Source: Hypsibius dujardini (lineage: Eukaryota > Tardigrada > Eutardigrada > Parachela > Hypsibiidae). From it: a stretch of DNA of 33,013 bases. The stretch is from NCBI GenBank assembly GCA_001579985.1, contig LRSR01006937.1:1-33013 (forward strand), written 5' to 3'. The notes below the pieces were generated by a model, which was given only the letters and a program-made list of their open reading frames with translations, was not told where the DNA came from and searched no databases. The position numbers and the translations under genes were made by a program. This document shows, piece by piece, positions 20,753-31,254 of the stretch; within the stretch, counting starts at the first letter, position 1; every line of letters starts with the position of its first letter.

Positions 20753-20867
20753 CACGTGTAAATACTTTTATTGGGGAATTGATCAATAACAACATTATTC
20801 TGTTTCCGATGATTTCGTATAAATAAGTTTTCGAAGTGAAACGGGTCAATAACGACAGTTTTTAAAA

Positions 20868-20942
20868 GGTAGGTCGTGGTGGGCGTGGGTAGGTAGGCGT
20901 GGGTTAGTGGGTTTAGATGGACGTGAGTGGGCGTGGGTGCAT
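20868..20942 (+). repeat. G/T-rich GGGCGTGGGT low-complexity tract
   Basis: Irregular repeats of GGGCGTGGGTAGG and GTGGG words, G-rich on the plus strand. Confidence 0.7.
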
Positions 20943-20952
20943 TTAGTCCTTT

Positions 20953-21759
20953 TAGCAATTGCTCATAAATTGTTTTTTCCCAATCGTCAAAAAAAGAATA
21001 ATAAAGAAGGTATTGTAAAAGAAAACAAATTTACAGGTCGAGTACCGTTATGTAAGACACAATGTGCAACAACCATTAATATAGGAGCAGTTTTATATAA
21101 ATGATCTGCAGTTTGAAGATGTTTTATTAATAATTCAAGTCACCTCGCTCGGAGTATTGATTCAGAAGGTTCAGGCTCTTCATCTTTAACAAATATGAGG
21201 AATGATAAAGATTGACGCCTTTCACTTAAAAAACATTTAGATCAGTTTGATGTGTGCCTTCAAATATCGACATGTGAGCTAGCAAGATTCGAAGAGGGCA
21301 CCGGTACAATTACCTCCACTAGGTCAATTAGGGGCGGCTGGGGTGGCAGGGAGAGCGTAACATTAGTTCGATGCCGTTTGAAGGAGGGAACTGTAACTAG
21401 CTTGGAACTATGCCACGCACTGCATTAAACATACCTGGTAAAACAAGAAATTGTGTTCTGATCATATTATAAATATTGTTATTGGTTACTTGTTTTGACG
21501 CGCTCGAAATGGCGATCTTATGAATAAACTGCTACCCCTCATAGTAGTTTATATTGTGAAGCAAGCGTTAGTCTTTTTTTGATTCCAGGTCATTAGGCAC
21601 CAAGTAAAGAGAGTAGACTCAATTATTAAGCGATTGGTAAAGACGCAAAACCCACCCATTACCGCGTCACGGACTGCAGGTTAACTAAGTCTTTCAGAGG
21701 CAAATGGAGTACGGATCATTAGTGACGATGTTTTGTGTGAGAAACAAATCCCAAAGTGC
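20953..21759. other. Intergenic, nothing recognised
   Basis: AT-rich, without coding frames I can support. A GC-richer patch near 21290-21420 has no open frame or motif worth calling. Confidence 0.4.
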
Positions 21760-22074
21760 ATGAGCATTTCCAGTACAGTGAAAGTCCTCTTATTTGTGTA
21801 CTTTACCGGGTCTTTTTCAAAAGGAAATTCAGTTCAATTCGGTTTCGCTTCGTACTGTGGCTGCGGCTCGCCCGAACAACTGAACCGCATGCAAAGAGTG
21901 GCATATACCGGCCGGCCGTTGTTAAATTTAAAGTCATACTTTTCTTTTATAAGTTTCACTGGCAACTTTGAAAGTATAAAAAATGGCAAAGCGTTTTCGC
22001 TCTGGGCATTTAAAGGAAGCACGACCTTAGAAATACACGCGGAAAGGAAATACTCGCTTGTTGTGCATTTCTGA
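21760..22074 (+). CDS. Possible small secreted protein, 104 aa
   Basis: A single uninterrupted frame. I start at the ATG at 21760 because the residues that follow (MSISSTVKVLLFVYFTGSFS) form a good signal peptide; an in-frame ATG lies nine codons upstream. The mature part has a short Cys cluster (SYCGCG) and then a pattern of short alternating hydrophobic segments, as in a small beta-rich protein (TGRPLLNLKSYFSF…LWAF…LEIHAERKYSLVVHF). GRPLLNLK followed by a TGxF segment faintly recalls transthyretin-like ecdysozoan proteins, but too weakly to assign. No poly(A) signal stands out. Confidence 0.35.
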   Translation: MSISSTVKVLLFVYFTGSFSKGNSVQFGFASYCGCGSPEQLNRMQRVAYTGRPLLNLKSYFSFISFTGNFESIKNGKAFSLWAFKGSTTLEIHAERKYSLVVHF

Positions 22075-24992
22075 AGAAAATTCCCTTCTTTTGTTAACAT
22101 GTTTTTGTTCGGTCGGCTCGAGCTGGATTGCGTTATCGATCCGCAAAGTTCACATCTCGAGTTCGAGACACTTCAGTAAAAACTGACCCTGTGACGTACG
22201 CAAAATAAGAGGACTTTTAATGTATTATACTTTGTATACAGTCTGTCTGTACTTGTAATCGAAAAAAACGTAAATGTGCTTTAAGACGTACAAGGTTTGT
22301 CCTTCATATATTGCATGATGCAAATTATCATATGATGCATGCAAATCAGCATATACATTCTCAAAAAGATAAATGTCTAATTTAAACACATTAAATTATT
22401 TTTGGCTACACGTGAGATTCTGGGCAGTTTTTTTATTGACACGCAGGCGAAATTCCTCATAAAACTGGTAATAGGCAGATTGAAGCATCAGGTCCCAGCC
22501 TTAGCTTAGGCAGAACTTAAATCAGATTACCAATAGAAATCGAGCGTGAGCGGAGCTTCGCTTAAGTTTACAGCGTGAGCTTTATGGGCGCCATAAAGAG
22601 CAATGGGTTTTACAGTCAGCCGTAAGGCCGGCGGTAGAGAAAACCCGTTGACTGGGCCCTGGTCATTCTATTAAATTTCCAACGCTCATAAAAGGCACCC
22701 ATAGTATTTTAGAACTTAGGTCCAACAGAACTGCGCTTGGAAAACTACACACTTACCACTTCAGGGAGCTTTTGCAAGCATGACTTATTTTGGTTTTTCT
22801 ACTGCGGGATTAAATTTAAAAATGCCGGATACGGTCGATATGACCCTCAATTTTGGTGGGGAAGATACTAGCACTGCTCTTACGCACGGTCTTTATGCTC
22901 CATATGAGGCGGTCGTTTTCTCAGGATAACAAATTTCTCGTTGGTTAAAAGAGCCCGTCGAGTACGCCAAAAGTAATGTTCGGTATTTTATTTCAATTAA
23001 TAACAATATTTTCCATGAAAATGATTGAGCTTGGAGTACGTGCAGTACGGGTGATTGATCCACTGCAATAAGTATATTTCAGTTGTGTTATATTTTTACC
23101 GATTTATCTTCTGATTTAAAAATCCTCGAACTATTCTAACAGTTGGAACAAATGATAATTAGCTGATCGATCAAACTAATTAAAAAACTGAATTATTAGA
23201 CCAGAAAAGAATTTAATAGTGCTTGACCTTTCCATGTCTAAACTTCAATTTATAACTGATTGCAACGCTACGATCGCAAAAAAATACGGTGATTCCTAAA
23301 TCCAGTGGTGAAGTTGCTGCAATGTACGGTATATTTGCGGACCGTGGAAACCACGCACAATAATCTAAACTACGTATATCAAAGCAAACAAAGCGTAGAT
23401 CGAATTTCGACATAATCTACTGACTACATGATGATACGCCAGTATTGTACTAGGCGATTGTTCCAAATGCAAACTGGAGTTTGGAGTTGGAGTATCACGC
23501 AGAAATAGTTGATAATTATTCGACGGTGTGATTGATGTGGTTATTTGTTCTCCCGCTGGTGGACTTTTAACTCGGTTTAATCTACGCTCACGTATGCTGT
23601 AACTGGGAGACAGCATGAATTACTGCAAACACAAATTTCAGTAATCTTAGTTCGGAGTGCATGTACAGGGTACGACTCTAACATTTTCTCAAATTTGATG
23701 GCGTTAAGAAATGAATAGTGCTTAAAAGTAATAAATGCTTTCTTTAAGTGATAGTCATTCAAGTGGGCCTTCTTATAAAAATAATGATCCACAAATTTCA
23801 TGAAAACTAAGGATCTCGTAAAACAAATTGTAAACGGGGAAGTTTTCCCGGCAAAGTCGGCCACAAGTTTTGCCGCTGATTTTGGTTAAATAAAGTTTGA
23901 GACGAATTTCGGGAGAATGTGCTAATTGGATCTTCTTTGCATATTATCGGGCTCATCCAAAAGACAGTTTGCTCCTTCTTTGCTGAAACGGCATTTAAAA
24001 AATAGTTATCCGAAACGAAGTTCGTCGTCCCATGTATTTTAGAGGGTCCTTGGATGCTTCGCCTTGTCCATAATTTTTAGCGTTAAACAGGGGCAGCAAA
24101 GGTATTGTCCATGCTTTCACGATCACCTTTTTTTTACGTGAATTCCTACTGTCTCGGTTTGCGAGATAGAAAAGCAGTGATCTCCATACAATCAATCAAT
24201 CAAGAACAAATATATGAAGAAATTCACGATAATTAGTTGTACGTAATGTACATAGTTGTACGTAAAATGTACGAGTTGTACCCTGTACAACTCTTGCAGG
24301 GATACAGAGGTCTAAATAAACGGCGAGTCTAATTCTACTAATTCATGCCATTGCCGGCTACATAGTTTGTAATTAGAGATCCCGTGCAACCTGTGGCGAC
24401 TCAAGGGTGTAATTGTTTCATCTGCGCGACGGTATATGCTGAAATCGTCGTCTTCGAAATCGGTCTTAATCGATGGCAGTGTCACATAGCGTTCACAAAC
24501 ATAACTAAATGAAACGTCAACTTTTTTTAAGTGTCGTTCAATGTTAAGAGAAACTTTTGAAAAATTCGAAAGGACGCTATATGGGATTTGATGACATTTA
24601 TGAAATCCAGGATTTTTGGAAAGTCATGGATTTCGGTGCCGTTTGGACCCCGTTGCTTCATCGACAGTCTGGGTTTTTTTTCACGTGTCAGAAATTAGTC
24701 CATGGAAATCCAAAAATTATTCTGTAGAAATGGAAATTCCTTACATCCTATAGATTTATTATCTAAAAAATCCAACCTTAATGAGTTTAAATGGCCATCC
24801 AGTGGATTTTCCAAATCCATTCCATTCCAAATAGCCCAAGTCGTTGATTATCCATCCTCAGAAATAGATTACGTTGTGCTTGTACCGTGTATAAACATTG
24901 GGACAATATCAGCCTGCTTGCAAGTGGTCGTGTTGAGAACTCTGTTTGCCGCAATCTTACACCCTTGCATGTATCACTAGCATATGATCGCG
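22075..24992. other. Long intergenic region, one possible orphan exon
   Basis: 2.9 kb, mostly AT-rich. At 22765-22929 a TTCAG acceptor opens a plus-strand frame of 54 codons ending in TAA (…DMTLNFGGEDTSTALTHGLY), with coding-like composition but no recognised homology. A minus-strand frame at 23577-23864 and a plus-strand frame at 24702-24980 are open for over 90 codons, also without motifs. A small tandem repeat lies at 24234-24291. Confidence 0.35.
24234..24291. repeat. Short tandem repeat, about three units of roughly 20 bp
   Basis: AGTTGTACGTAA…TGTAC occurs twice, followed by a diverged AGTTGTACCCTGTACAACT unit that is itself palindromic. Confidence 0.7.
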
Positions 24993-27900
24993 ATGAAGAC
25001 TTTATCCGGCTTGTCGTTTGTGACCTTGGTAAGTCTCCTTCGTTACAATACAGAAGTCAAGTTTGGAATCAGACAAATATTCTGCGCCTGTATTGCCATT
25101 TCGTTTTTGTACATGTATGTACTGATCATTTATTTTCCAAGATCAAATTCAAATTGTTAACAATCGAATGAATCTATTTCATGCTTTTTCTCTATTTGGT
25201 GAGTTCCCGATAAAAGCTTTACTAAACTTATTGAGTTTGAAAAGTGTTTGGAAATATGGGTGTAGGGACAGAATTGAATCTTAAGATATTATTGTTATTA
25301 AATGTACTTTAGAGAGAACAACAAAAAATATGTTGCTGTTGTTGGCGATCCTTCATAGGATCCCGATCAAATTATTTTACAAAAAAATGTCCCCTGAACA
25401 AATCCATTTTGACGGAGAAATGTTTGTGGAAGAATTTGGGGAAACTCTCAAAAGTATTCAAAAACAGTCCGCATAAACAGTTTTGTAGAAAAATGGTCCT
25501 AGAAATATTTCTTCCAATGTCATTAGGATATATCGGTGATTGTAAAATAATGGCATAATTTTGAGGTGATTTCATTTTCGTCGTTTGCAGACATGGCTGG
25601 TGCTGAGTCACTCCGCAACGGGAAGCCGGCGAGAGAAGCGTCAGATGGGTCTAAATCTGCATGAATGGTGCTACAAGGGGCCGACAGCGTTGATGGAGGC
25701 GGACTGCAGCCTCCCCGGGATGCAGTGCGTCGGGGCTGGCGGCGTGATCACCCCAGTTGACATAGACGGCCAAGGTGTCTGCAAATGTAAGGACAAGTTT
25801 GAGGAAACCGGCCCAACACCTCATGATCGCTGCATCCCTAGTGAGTAGTACCCCGTTTAATTTTCTCCCCCTCCCCACCCCATGTTGAGCACATTATTTG
25901 TTAAATATGAATCCGGTTCAAATCTCAAGAGTCAAGCGCGATGATTTGTAGGTTTCCACTTTTATATACAGTACTGGTAGTGTTCTGTCGTACGCATATC
26001 TATATTATTTATTAATTAATCTCAGAATATTGTGTTTATTAATTTGTGTGACGATACGTTAGCAGCAGTAAAAGAATGTGTTGTAAAAAATCCTGTCCAG
26101 CGTATATTGGTATATCAATAACGGGAAAATGGTGATCTCTTCCGCCCTTTTGGATTTTTTTAAAATGTTTTTGGACTGTAGTTTTATTAAGGATGGATTT
26201 TTCTGTCGCGGTTTTTTCTGTTATTTCTGAAGATTTGTGGACAGCTTCTTTTTTATCTTTGTGATATCAATAAGTCCTGCAACGATCATCTCTATGTGAT
26301 GGACGATAGGGGACAGAAGGTTCAGCGCCCACTTCTGTTCAAGCAATAATCGCTAAGGAACCCTATTGTAAAATGATGGCGTTTCGTACTGTATTTAACC
26401 CGATTTCAAGATATTCACAAACTTAACCTTCTGACAGAGGCAACCACCCCGTTTGCCGAAGCCGAATGTGACACCAATGAGGATTGCATCAAACTGCCCG
26501 GCACAACATGCCGGACGCAGACCAGCGGAGCCAGTGCCGGCAAAAGACTTTGCAACTGCAAGGACGATTTCGAACAGGACCCAGCGTTGATTGCGCTTGC
26601 AACTCCAGCAGGGCCAGCATTTGGATGCAAAAGTGAGTGACAAATACACTTGGATCATTTCCAGGTTTAAGACATCTAAATATCGGATTAAAATATGCTC
26701 TCACAGTCAGTTGCATCACTAGACGGTGTTAAACATAACTCTCTCTAGTGAAACATCAGGAAAATTCCAGAAACTATATAGTACCTTTTCAACTATAAAA
26801 TTCTCAATATCTCAAAGCCTCCCAAAATCCCAAAACTCTCCCAAAACTCTAAACCTTCGGGACTTCCTCTTAGCGGAGTAAAACATTTCGAAATGCCTCA
26901 GACATGAACGGTTGCCTCAGCCTTTGAGAGCTACTGCAAATTTAGCACTACTACTCATTCCCCTTCAATGCAATCAACAGGTGTGACGTGTACGGACAAG
27001 ACAGTGGGCACCACACCGGATACATTCTGCGGGACGCCAAGCAACCCTCCGCGACCAGGGGCTATTACGGGAAGTAAATGTGTCGCCGGAAAATGTGCCT
27101 GCGCCGACACACAGACACGGCAGATTGTTGCGGGAATTCCCACTTGCCTCGGTGCGTATTATCTTCTGTCTGTTAATCATGGTTCAGTACATTTATATCA
27201 CACATGAATCATACCAAAAATATGTCCATCGTTACAAGTTAGCTGTCATAGTGTCAGAAATGCTTATTTTTAAGGTTTTATATAACATCTGTAAAATAAA
27301 AGCCGAACAATATATAAAGGCCCAGCAATAACTGCATTCACTATTTAAATCTATTGTGTTAAATCTGTTTTTATAAGTTTCCTTTTATATTCAATCCATT
27401 CAAGTGGTAATAAAAATTCATTTTGTGTAAGGGATTTATGGGCATTAATTCCCATTCTGTCGTTTTGCAGATCCCACCGCAATTCCATGTACCGTAGTTG
27501 CCAACAATCCATCAGGAACTTGCCCATTCATATCGGGTGGTACTGCAATCTGCAGCGCGGTCGGCAACTCTTCCTTAAAGTGTAGCTGTCAAATTAATCC
27601 CACAAAGGGTGGCACCATCACGTCTGCTGGCGGCAGTGCACTCACTTGTGCACGTAAGTGTTTCTACACACTACACAGACATGAGTCGGAAAATAATGTT
27701 TCACATGAAACGTGATTCAAGAGTCCATTTATCAGGCTATTTTTCCACCAAAACAAATTACTCCGTCCACAATGGAGAAATAATTTTAACTCGAAAGCTT
27801 TAAAATTTAAAATTATTTGTAAGCTCATGTTTTTCTCCATTTCATTTGTAAGTTAATTTATAAAAATACCACGTGGCAGGAAATCGATTATTAAATTATA

Positions 27901-28878
27901 AAAATACCATAGGGGAGTCTGAAGCTGCAGACTGAACCAGTAACTAGAAATTTGAACCAACTATTTATCCAAATAAATATGATTGTTTAACAAGCGATGA
28001 CCGTTTTGCTGCAGCAAACTCAATCGGCAGTTTGTGCTTTAAGTCAAGTGACTGTCCCGATCCATCCGTTACCTGCATGAAATCTGGCGTTTGGACACCA
28101 GAAAAGAAGGGCATATGCGCCTGTAGCCCCTACAAAAACCCCAGGAGGGACAATATCCGTTGTGACGGTGAGTGTGTGTGCATAATCTGCTTTTGCGACT
28201 AGATACCAACTCCCAGCGATGGATGAATTTCAGAATTTCAGAAAGAAAAAAATGCTGCCTTTATTTCTTTTCATCGACATAGCTGAAACAAGAAACATGA
28301 CCCGCCTCTATAATCAAATAGAATTTCCTTGGACAAGAGTAATAAATAATTTTTCAGTGGCAAAATCTTGTTCTTCTCCTCAAAATAGAGTTATTTTTAG
28401 TTTCTCTTAGTAACTACTGTAATGGTTTTAGCCCAGTTTTAGTCAAATTTTTGATTTTTTTAAAATTTGTCCTAGTTAAATACTCATTAGTCTAACCGAT
28501 CAGTGTTGATTTTGTTAATCAACGAAAAAACCAAAGCCAAAAAGTTAGTTGTTGAAAAATTTAGTTTAGTATTAATTAAGTATCTTTAGTTTATTCAGTT
28601 TTTGCCATCCCCATTTCTCAACTAAGTTCTTTCATATTTTCCCTCTTGAACTTGCAGCGACCATTGGACTGTGCTGCAAATCATCGGCCGACTGCGGAAT
28701 GGCGCCCTCTTTGATGAATCCCGATGACAAGCCCTTCGCTTGCCTTCGGCCGCTGGGCAATGAGCCCTTCGGGACGTGTGGTTGTCCTGTTGGGACACAG
28801 TGGGACGCGGTCAGCTGTAAGGTCATCATCACACCGGGGCAGTGTCCGGCAGTCCTCATCCCACCGGTACCGCAATGA
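24993..28878 (+). CDS. Secreted protein with six cysteine-rich EB-like modules (7 exons, 402 aa)
   Basis: Exons: 24993-25028, 25591-25840, 26438-26632, 26981-27151, 27471-27653, 28015-28167, 28658-28878 (1209 bases, 403 codons with stop). The signal peptide is split: MKTLSGLSFVTL on exon 1, TWLVLSHSATG at the start of exon 2. A dibasic SRREKRQ follows and could be a proprotein cleavage site. Each later exon carries one module with six cysteines in the order C-(D)C-C-C-x-C-C, resembling nematode EB modules; the last has eight. All introns after the first are phase 1, so module exons are symmetrical and could be duplicated or skipped without a frameshift. There is no transmembrane segment or GPI-like tail, so it should be extracellular. 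Function unknown; cuticle, matrix or peptidase-inhibitor roles are all possible. Donors are GTGAGT, GTAAGT or GTGCGT. Confidence 0.85.
25029..25590. other. First intron of the secreted cysteine-rich gene
   Basis: 562 bases, GTAAGT to TTTGCAG, phase 0, AT-rich. No internal exon or element is recognised. Confidence 0.7.
27845..27912. repeat. Short direct repeat in intron 5 of the secreted protein gene
   Basis: AATT(T)ATAAAAATACCA occurs twice about 40 bases apart. The unit is AT-rich and of uncertain significance. Confidence 0.5.
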
Positions 28879-29467
28879 GAAGGCCAAGGCATGTTTTGGG
28901 CTGCAATATATGGGACTACTTTTTAAATGCACGAAGTGCCACCACCGTCTTCCCCTTTTAGCTTCATTAATTTTTATTGCAGCACCGTCCTCCTTAAGTC
29001 ATCGCTCCGTGTTAGGATAAATACACGTATGTGACAAAGGCAACTAGCAGCACATTTCTTTCCATGATAAGCCTTTGATAGCATTCACCATCTCCACTTC
29101 TGCCCTGCGCATGTTCCCAGTTATCAATCATTGCATTTAGAAAATGCTTATGGTGTTCATCTTTTCCAGCAACAAAACTGCTATTCACGCTTAGTACTTG
29201 TATTTGTTTGCTAGAGATCTTCGTACAGGGACGCTTTATTCTCACAAATAGGAGGTTAGTTTTTTTTAGTGCGGTTTTGATGACACAAAATCGGCAAAAT
29301 GTATGAGTGAGAAAAATTGAAAGGGACCTTGTCGAAGAGCACTGGAATGTATGCACCCAGGGAACCAAGGGAAAGGACACGTCGCTGAATTATTCCATTT
29401 ATTGGTTGGCACTTTTACAAATGGAGTAACTTTTTCTAGAAGCACGTCAGCGGAATTTGATTTTGAT
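28879..29467. other. Convergent intergenic region
   Basis: 3' flanks of the plus-strand secreted protein gene and the minus-strand GPCR gene. No canonical AATAAA is seen within about 300 bases of the plus-strand stop; a GATAAA lies near 29016. Open frames here show no coding character. Confidence 0.4.
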
Positions 29468-29473
29468 TTTATT
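29468..29473 (-). terminator. AATAAA poly(A) signal of the GPCR gene
   Basis: The minus strand reads AATAAA 71 bases after the GPCR stop. A second one lies at 29403-29398. Confidence 0.45.
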
Positions 29474-29544
29474 CGGGTAAGGAAAAGATATATGTTCACG
29501 TAACAAGGGTTATCCATATCCATTACCAAAAAGACCAAGGGGTG

Positions 29545-30713
29545 TTATTCAGCAGTTCCTGATTCCTTATTCGCAGCGGCAATGACATCACGCTCACTGA
29601 AAGTTGTACGTCGCGTTGATGGTGCAACCATTGCCATGTCGTCCGTTCGGCTGGCACTCCCGGATACCCGGCTGGGCTCAACCCTTCCATGGGCCCATCT
29701 CCAGTGATAACACGTTAGAACCTTCCTCACGCCTTCCTGAAACATTTTACTACTCGCCCAAAAGAACATCTACAAACATACAGTCACAAAGTTTTCTTAA
29801 CATTTTCAAGGATCCAGGATTTTCAAGAATACAAATACAGAAGCGACGTTTTCACACTCACTGGATTGACGGCATTGTAACTGTTCCCTAACCAACGAAT
29901 AAACAATTGAGCTGTGAAATTTCTCGCAAATTCCTTCGCAAAAAACGCGTTGATGATGATAAACGGATAGATGGTGCAGCAGTGCCATATAAAGGAGACG
30001 AACAACATCCACGAAATTTCCATTCGACGCTGTAACGCCCGACTGGATTTCTTTTTCTGATAGGTAATCCAGGTTCTAACTAAGACGACAAAGTAACTCA
30101 CACCCATAATAACCGTTGGGACGTAGTACGCGAAGGTTGTGTAGAGATTAATAGCCACGTCACTTTTCCCAGTCGGGGCAAACGAACAGGCACCTGTATA
30201 AATATTCCGTCGCATAACCAGACCGATTTCTAAGGCGGGAAAAATATTAATTATGACAATGGGGAACCACGGTAGGACGATTAAGCAGATGGTGGCTCGT
30301 GTAGTCATGAGGCGATTGAAATACTGAGGGAATATGGTAGCGACCAGACGATGTAGGGCGAGGACACTTGCGGAGTACATACTGGCTGCGTAGGTGAAGT
30401 ACCCAAAAATGCCTTGGTATAGGCAGAAATGTTTGGCTAAGGTGTACGCCATGGTCAAGTAAACAGGGATGGTAGCGGTGGGTACTTGAATGATTGAGGC
30501 GTAAATGTCAATGAGGATACAGTGAATAATAAGGGCACGACTGGGAAGTTGTCGGAGGGGACGATGGATGATCATGGCAATGAGAAGGATAATGTTGGCG
30601 ATAGCTCCGAATGCGTTGGTCACTAGGACGCCAAAAATCCACCAAAAAAGTTGGGCTTCCTTCTGTGGGTCGTTACGCGACTTGGTTTGGTTGATAAACG
30701 ACGAATTATTCAT
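29545..30713 (-). CDS. Class A (rhodopsin-like) G-protein-coupled receptor (two exons, 358 aa)
   Basis: The exons are 30713-29862 (284 codons, CCA|GTGAGT) and 29769-29545 (TTGTAG acceptor, 74 codons plus stop), in phase 0 over a 92-base intron. An in-frame TGA just upstream fixes the start. Seven hydrophobic segments are visible. Class A marks: Asn40 in TM1, Asp69 in TM2 (LxxxD), Cys97 before TM3 paired with Cys176 in loop 2, Trp243 and Pro250 in TM6, Asn283-Pro284 in TM7. N-glycosylation sites lie at Asn3 and Asn8. Two canonical motifs are altered: DRY reads His-Arg-Leu (121-123), and NPxxY, split exactly by the intron, reads Asn-Pro-Met-Phe-Phe. The C-tail is Ser/Thr/Arg-rich. Ligand unknown; it looks lineage-specific rather than an aminergic or opsin receptor, as there is no TM3 amine Asp and no TM7 retinal Lys. 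Confidence 0.92.
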
Positions 30714-31018
30714 TTTTAATCACTCGAATAACTGCACAGAGTACCAATAACAATTGAAGTTAATAATAAAGGACTAAATTATTATTCAGTCTAACGTTAC
30801 CGTATATATTTCAGTTTAGTTTTTAATGCGTTGAGGAGCGCAGAAAAAAATGAGATTGTACAAAAAAATGAGTCGTAAATACAATTTCATATCCGTTGAC
30901 TGAGATTGGGGTTTAAGGTGTTATTTCATTTTATGTGGATTCTACTTCGGATGTCTTAATTAGGGGGGATTGGCGGGGGGTAATTCTTCGCCTGACCAGT
31001 GGGTGGGATCATACTTAC

Positions 31019-31254
31019 AACCGTTATCAATGATACCAAGCTGAGAACCACGGTTTCTTTTTTGACTCATTATTGTTAAGACGTCTATTCTCTCAGGACA
31101 CATTTGACGCACCGGATTTGTTCGGCAACCTGGATATGAATCAAGAAAACGGGTAAGCCGGATATTGTTGGCGTGCCACATCGGAGCTCTTATTGAATCG
31201 CGTTTTTGAATGACAATCAGCTTGTGTGGCAGTGTATTGTCCCTGTCGATCGCA
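31019..31254 (-). CDS. Possible orphan exon of an unrecognised gene
   Basis: The minus-strand frame is open for about 78 codons down to a strong GTAAGT donor (last exon base 31019). The translation has protein-like composition (DRDNTLPHKLIVIQKRDS… and VRQMCPERIDVLTIMSQK) with two cysteines, but no family is recognised. No good acceptor is seen at its upstream end; the best candidate is at 31242. Splicing to an acceptor near 30910 would add about 24 codons and a stop. Alternatively it may be a non-coding 5' exon of the GPCR gene downstream on the same strand. Confidence 0.3.
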
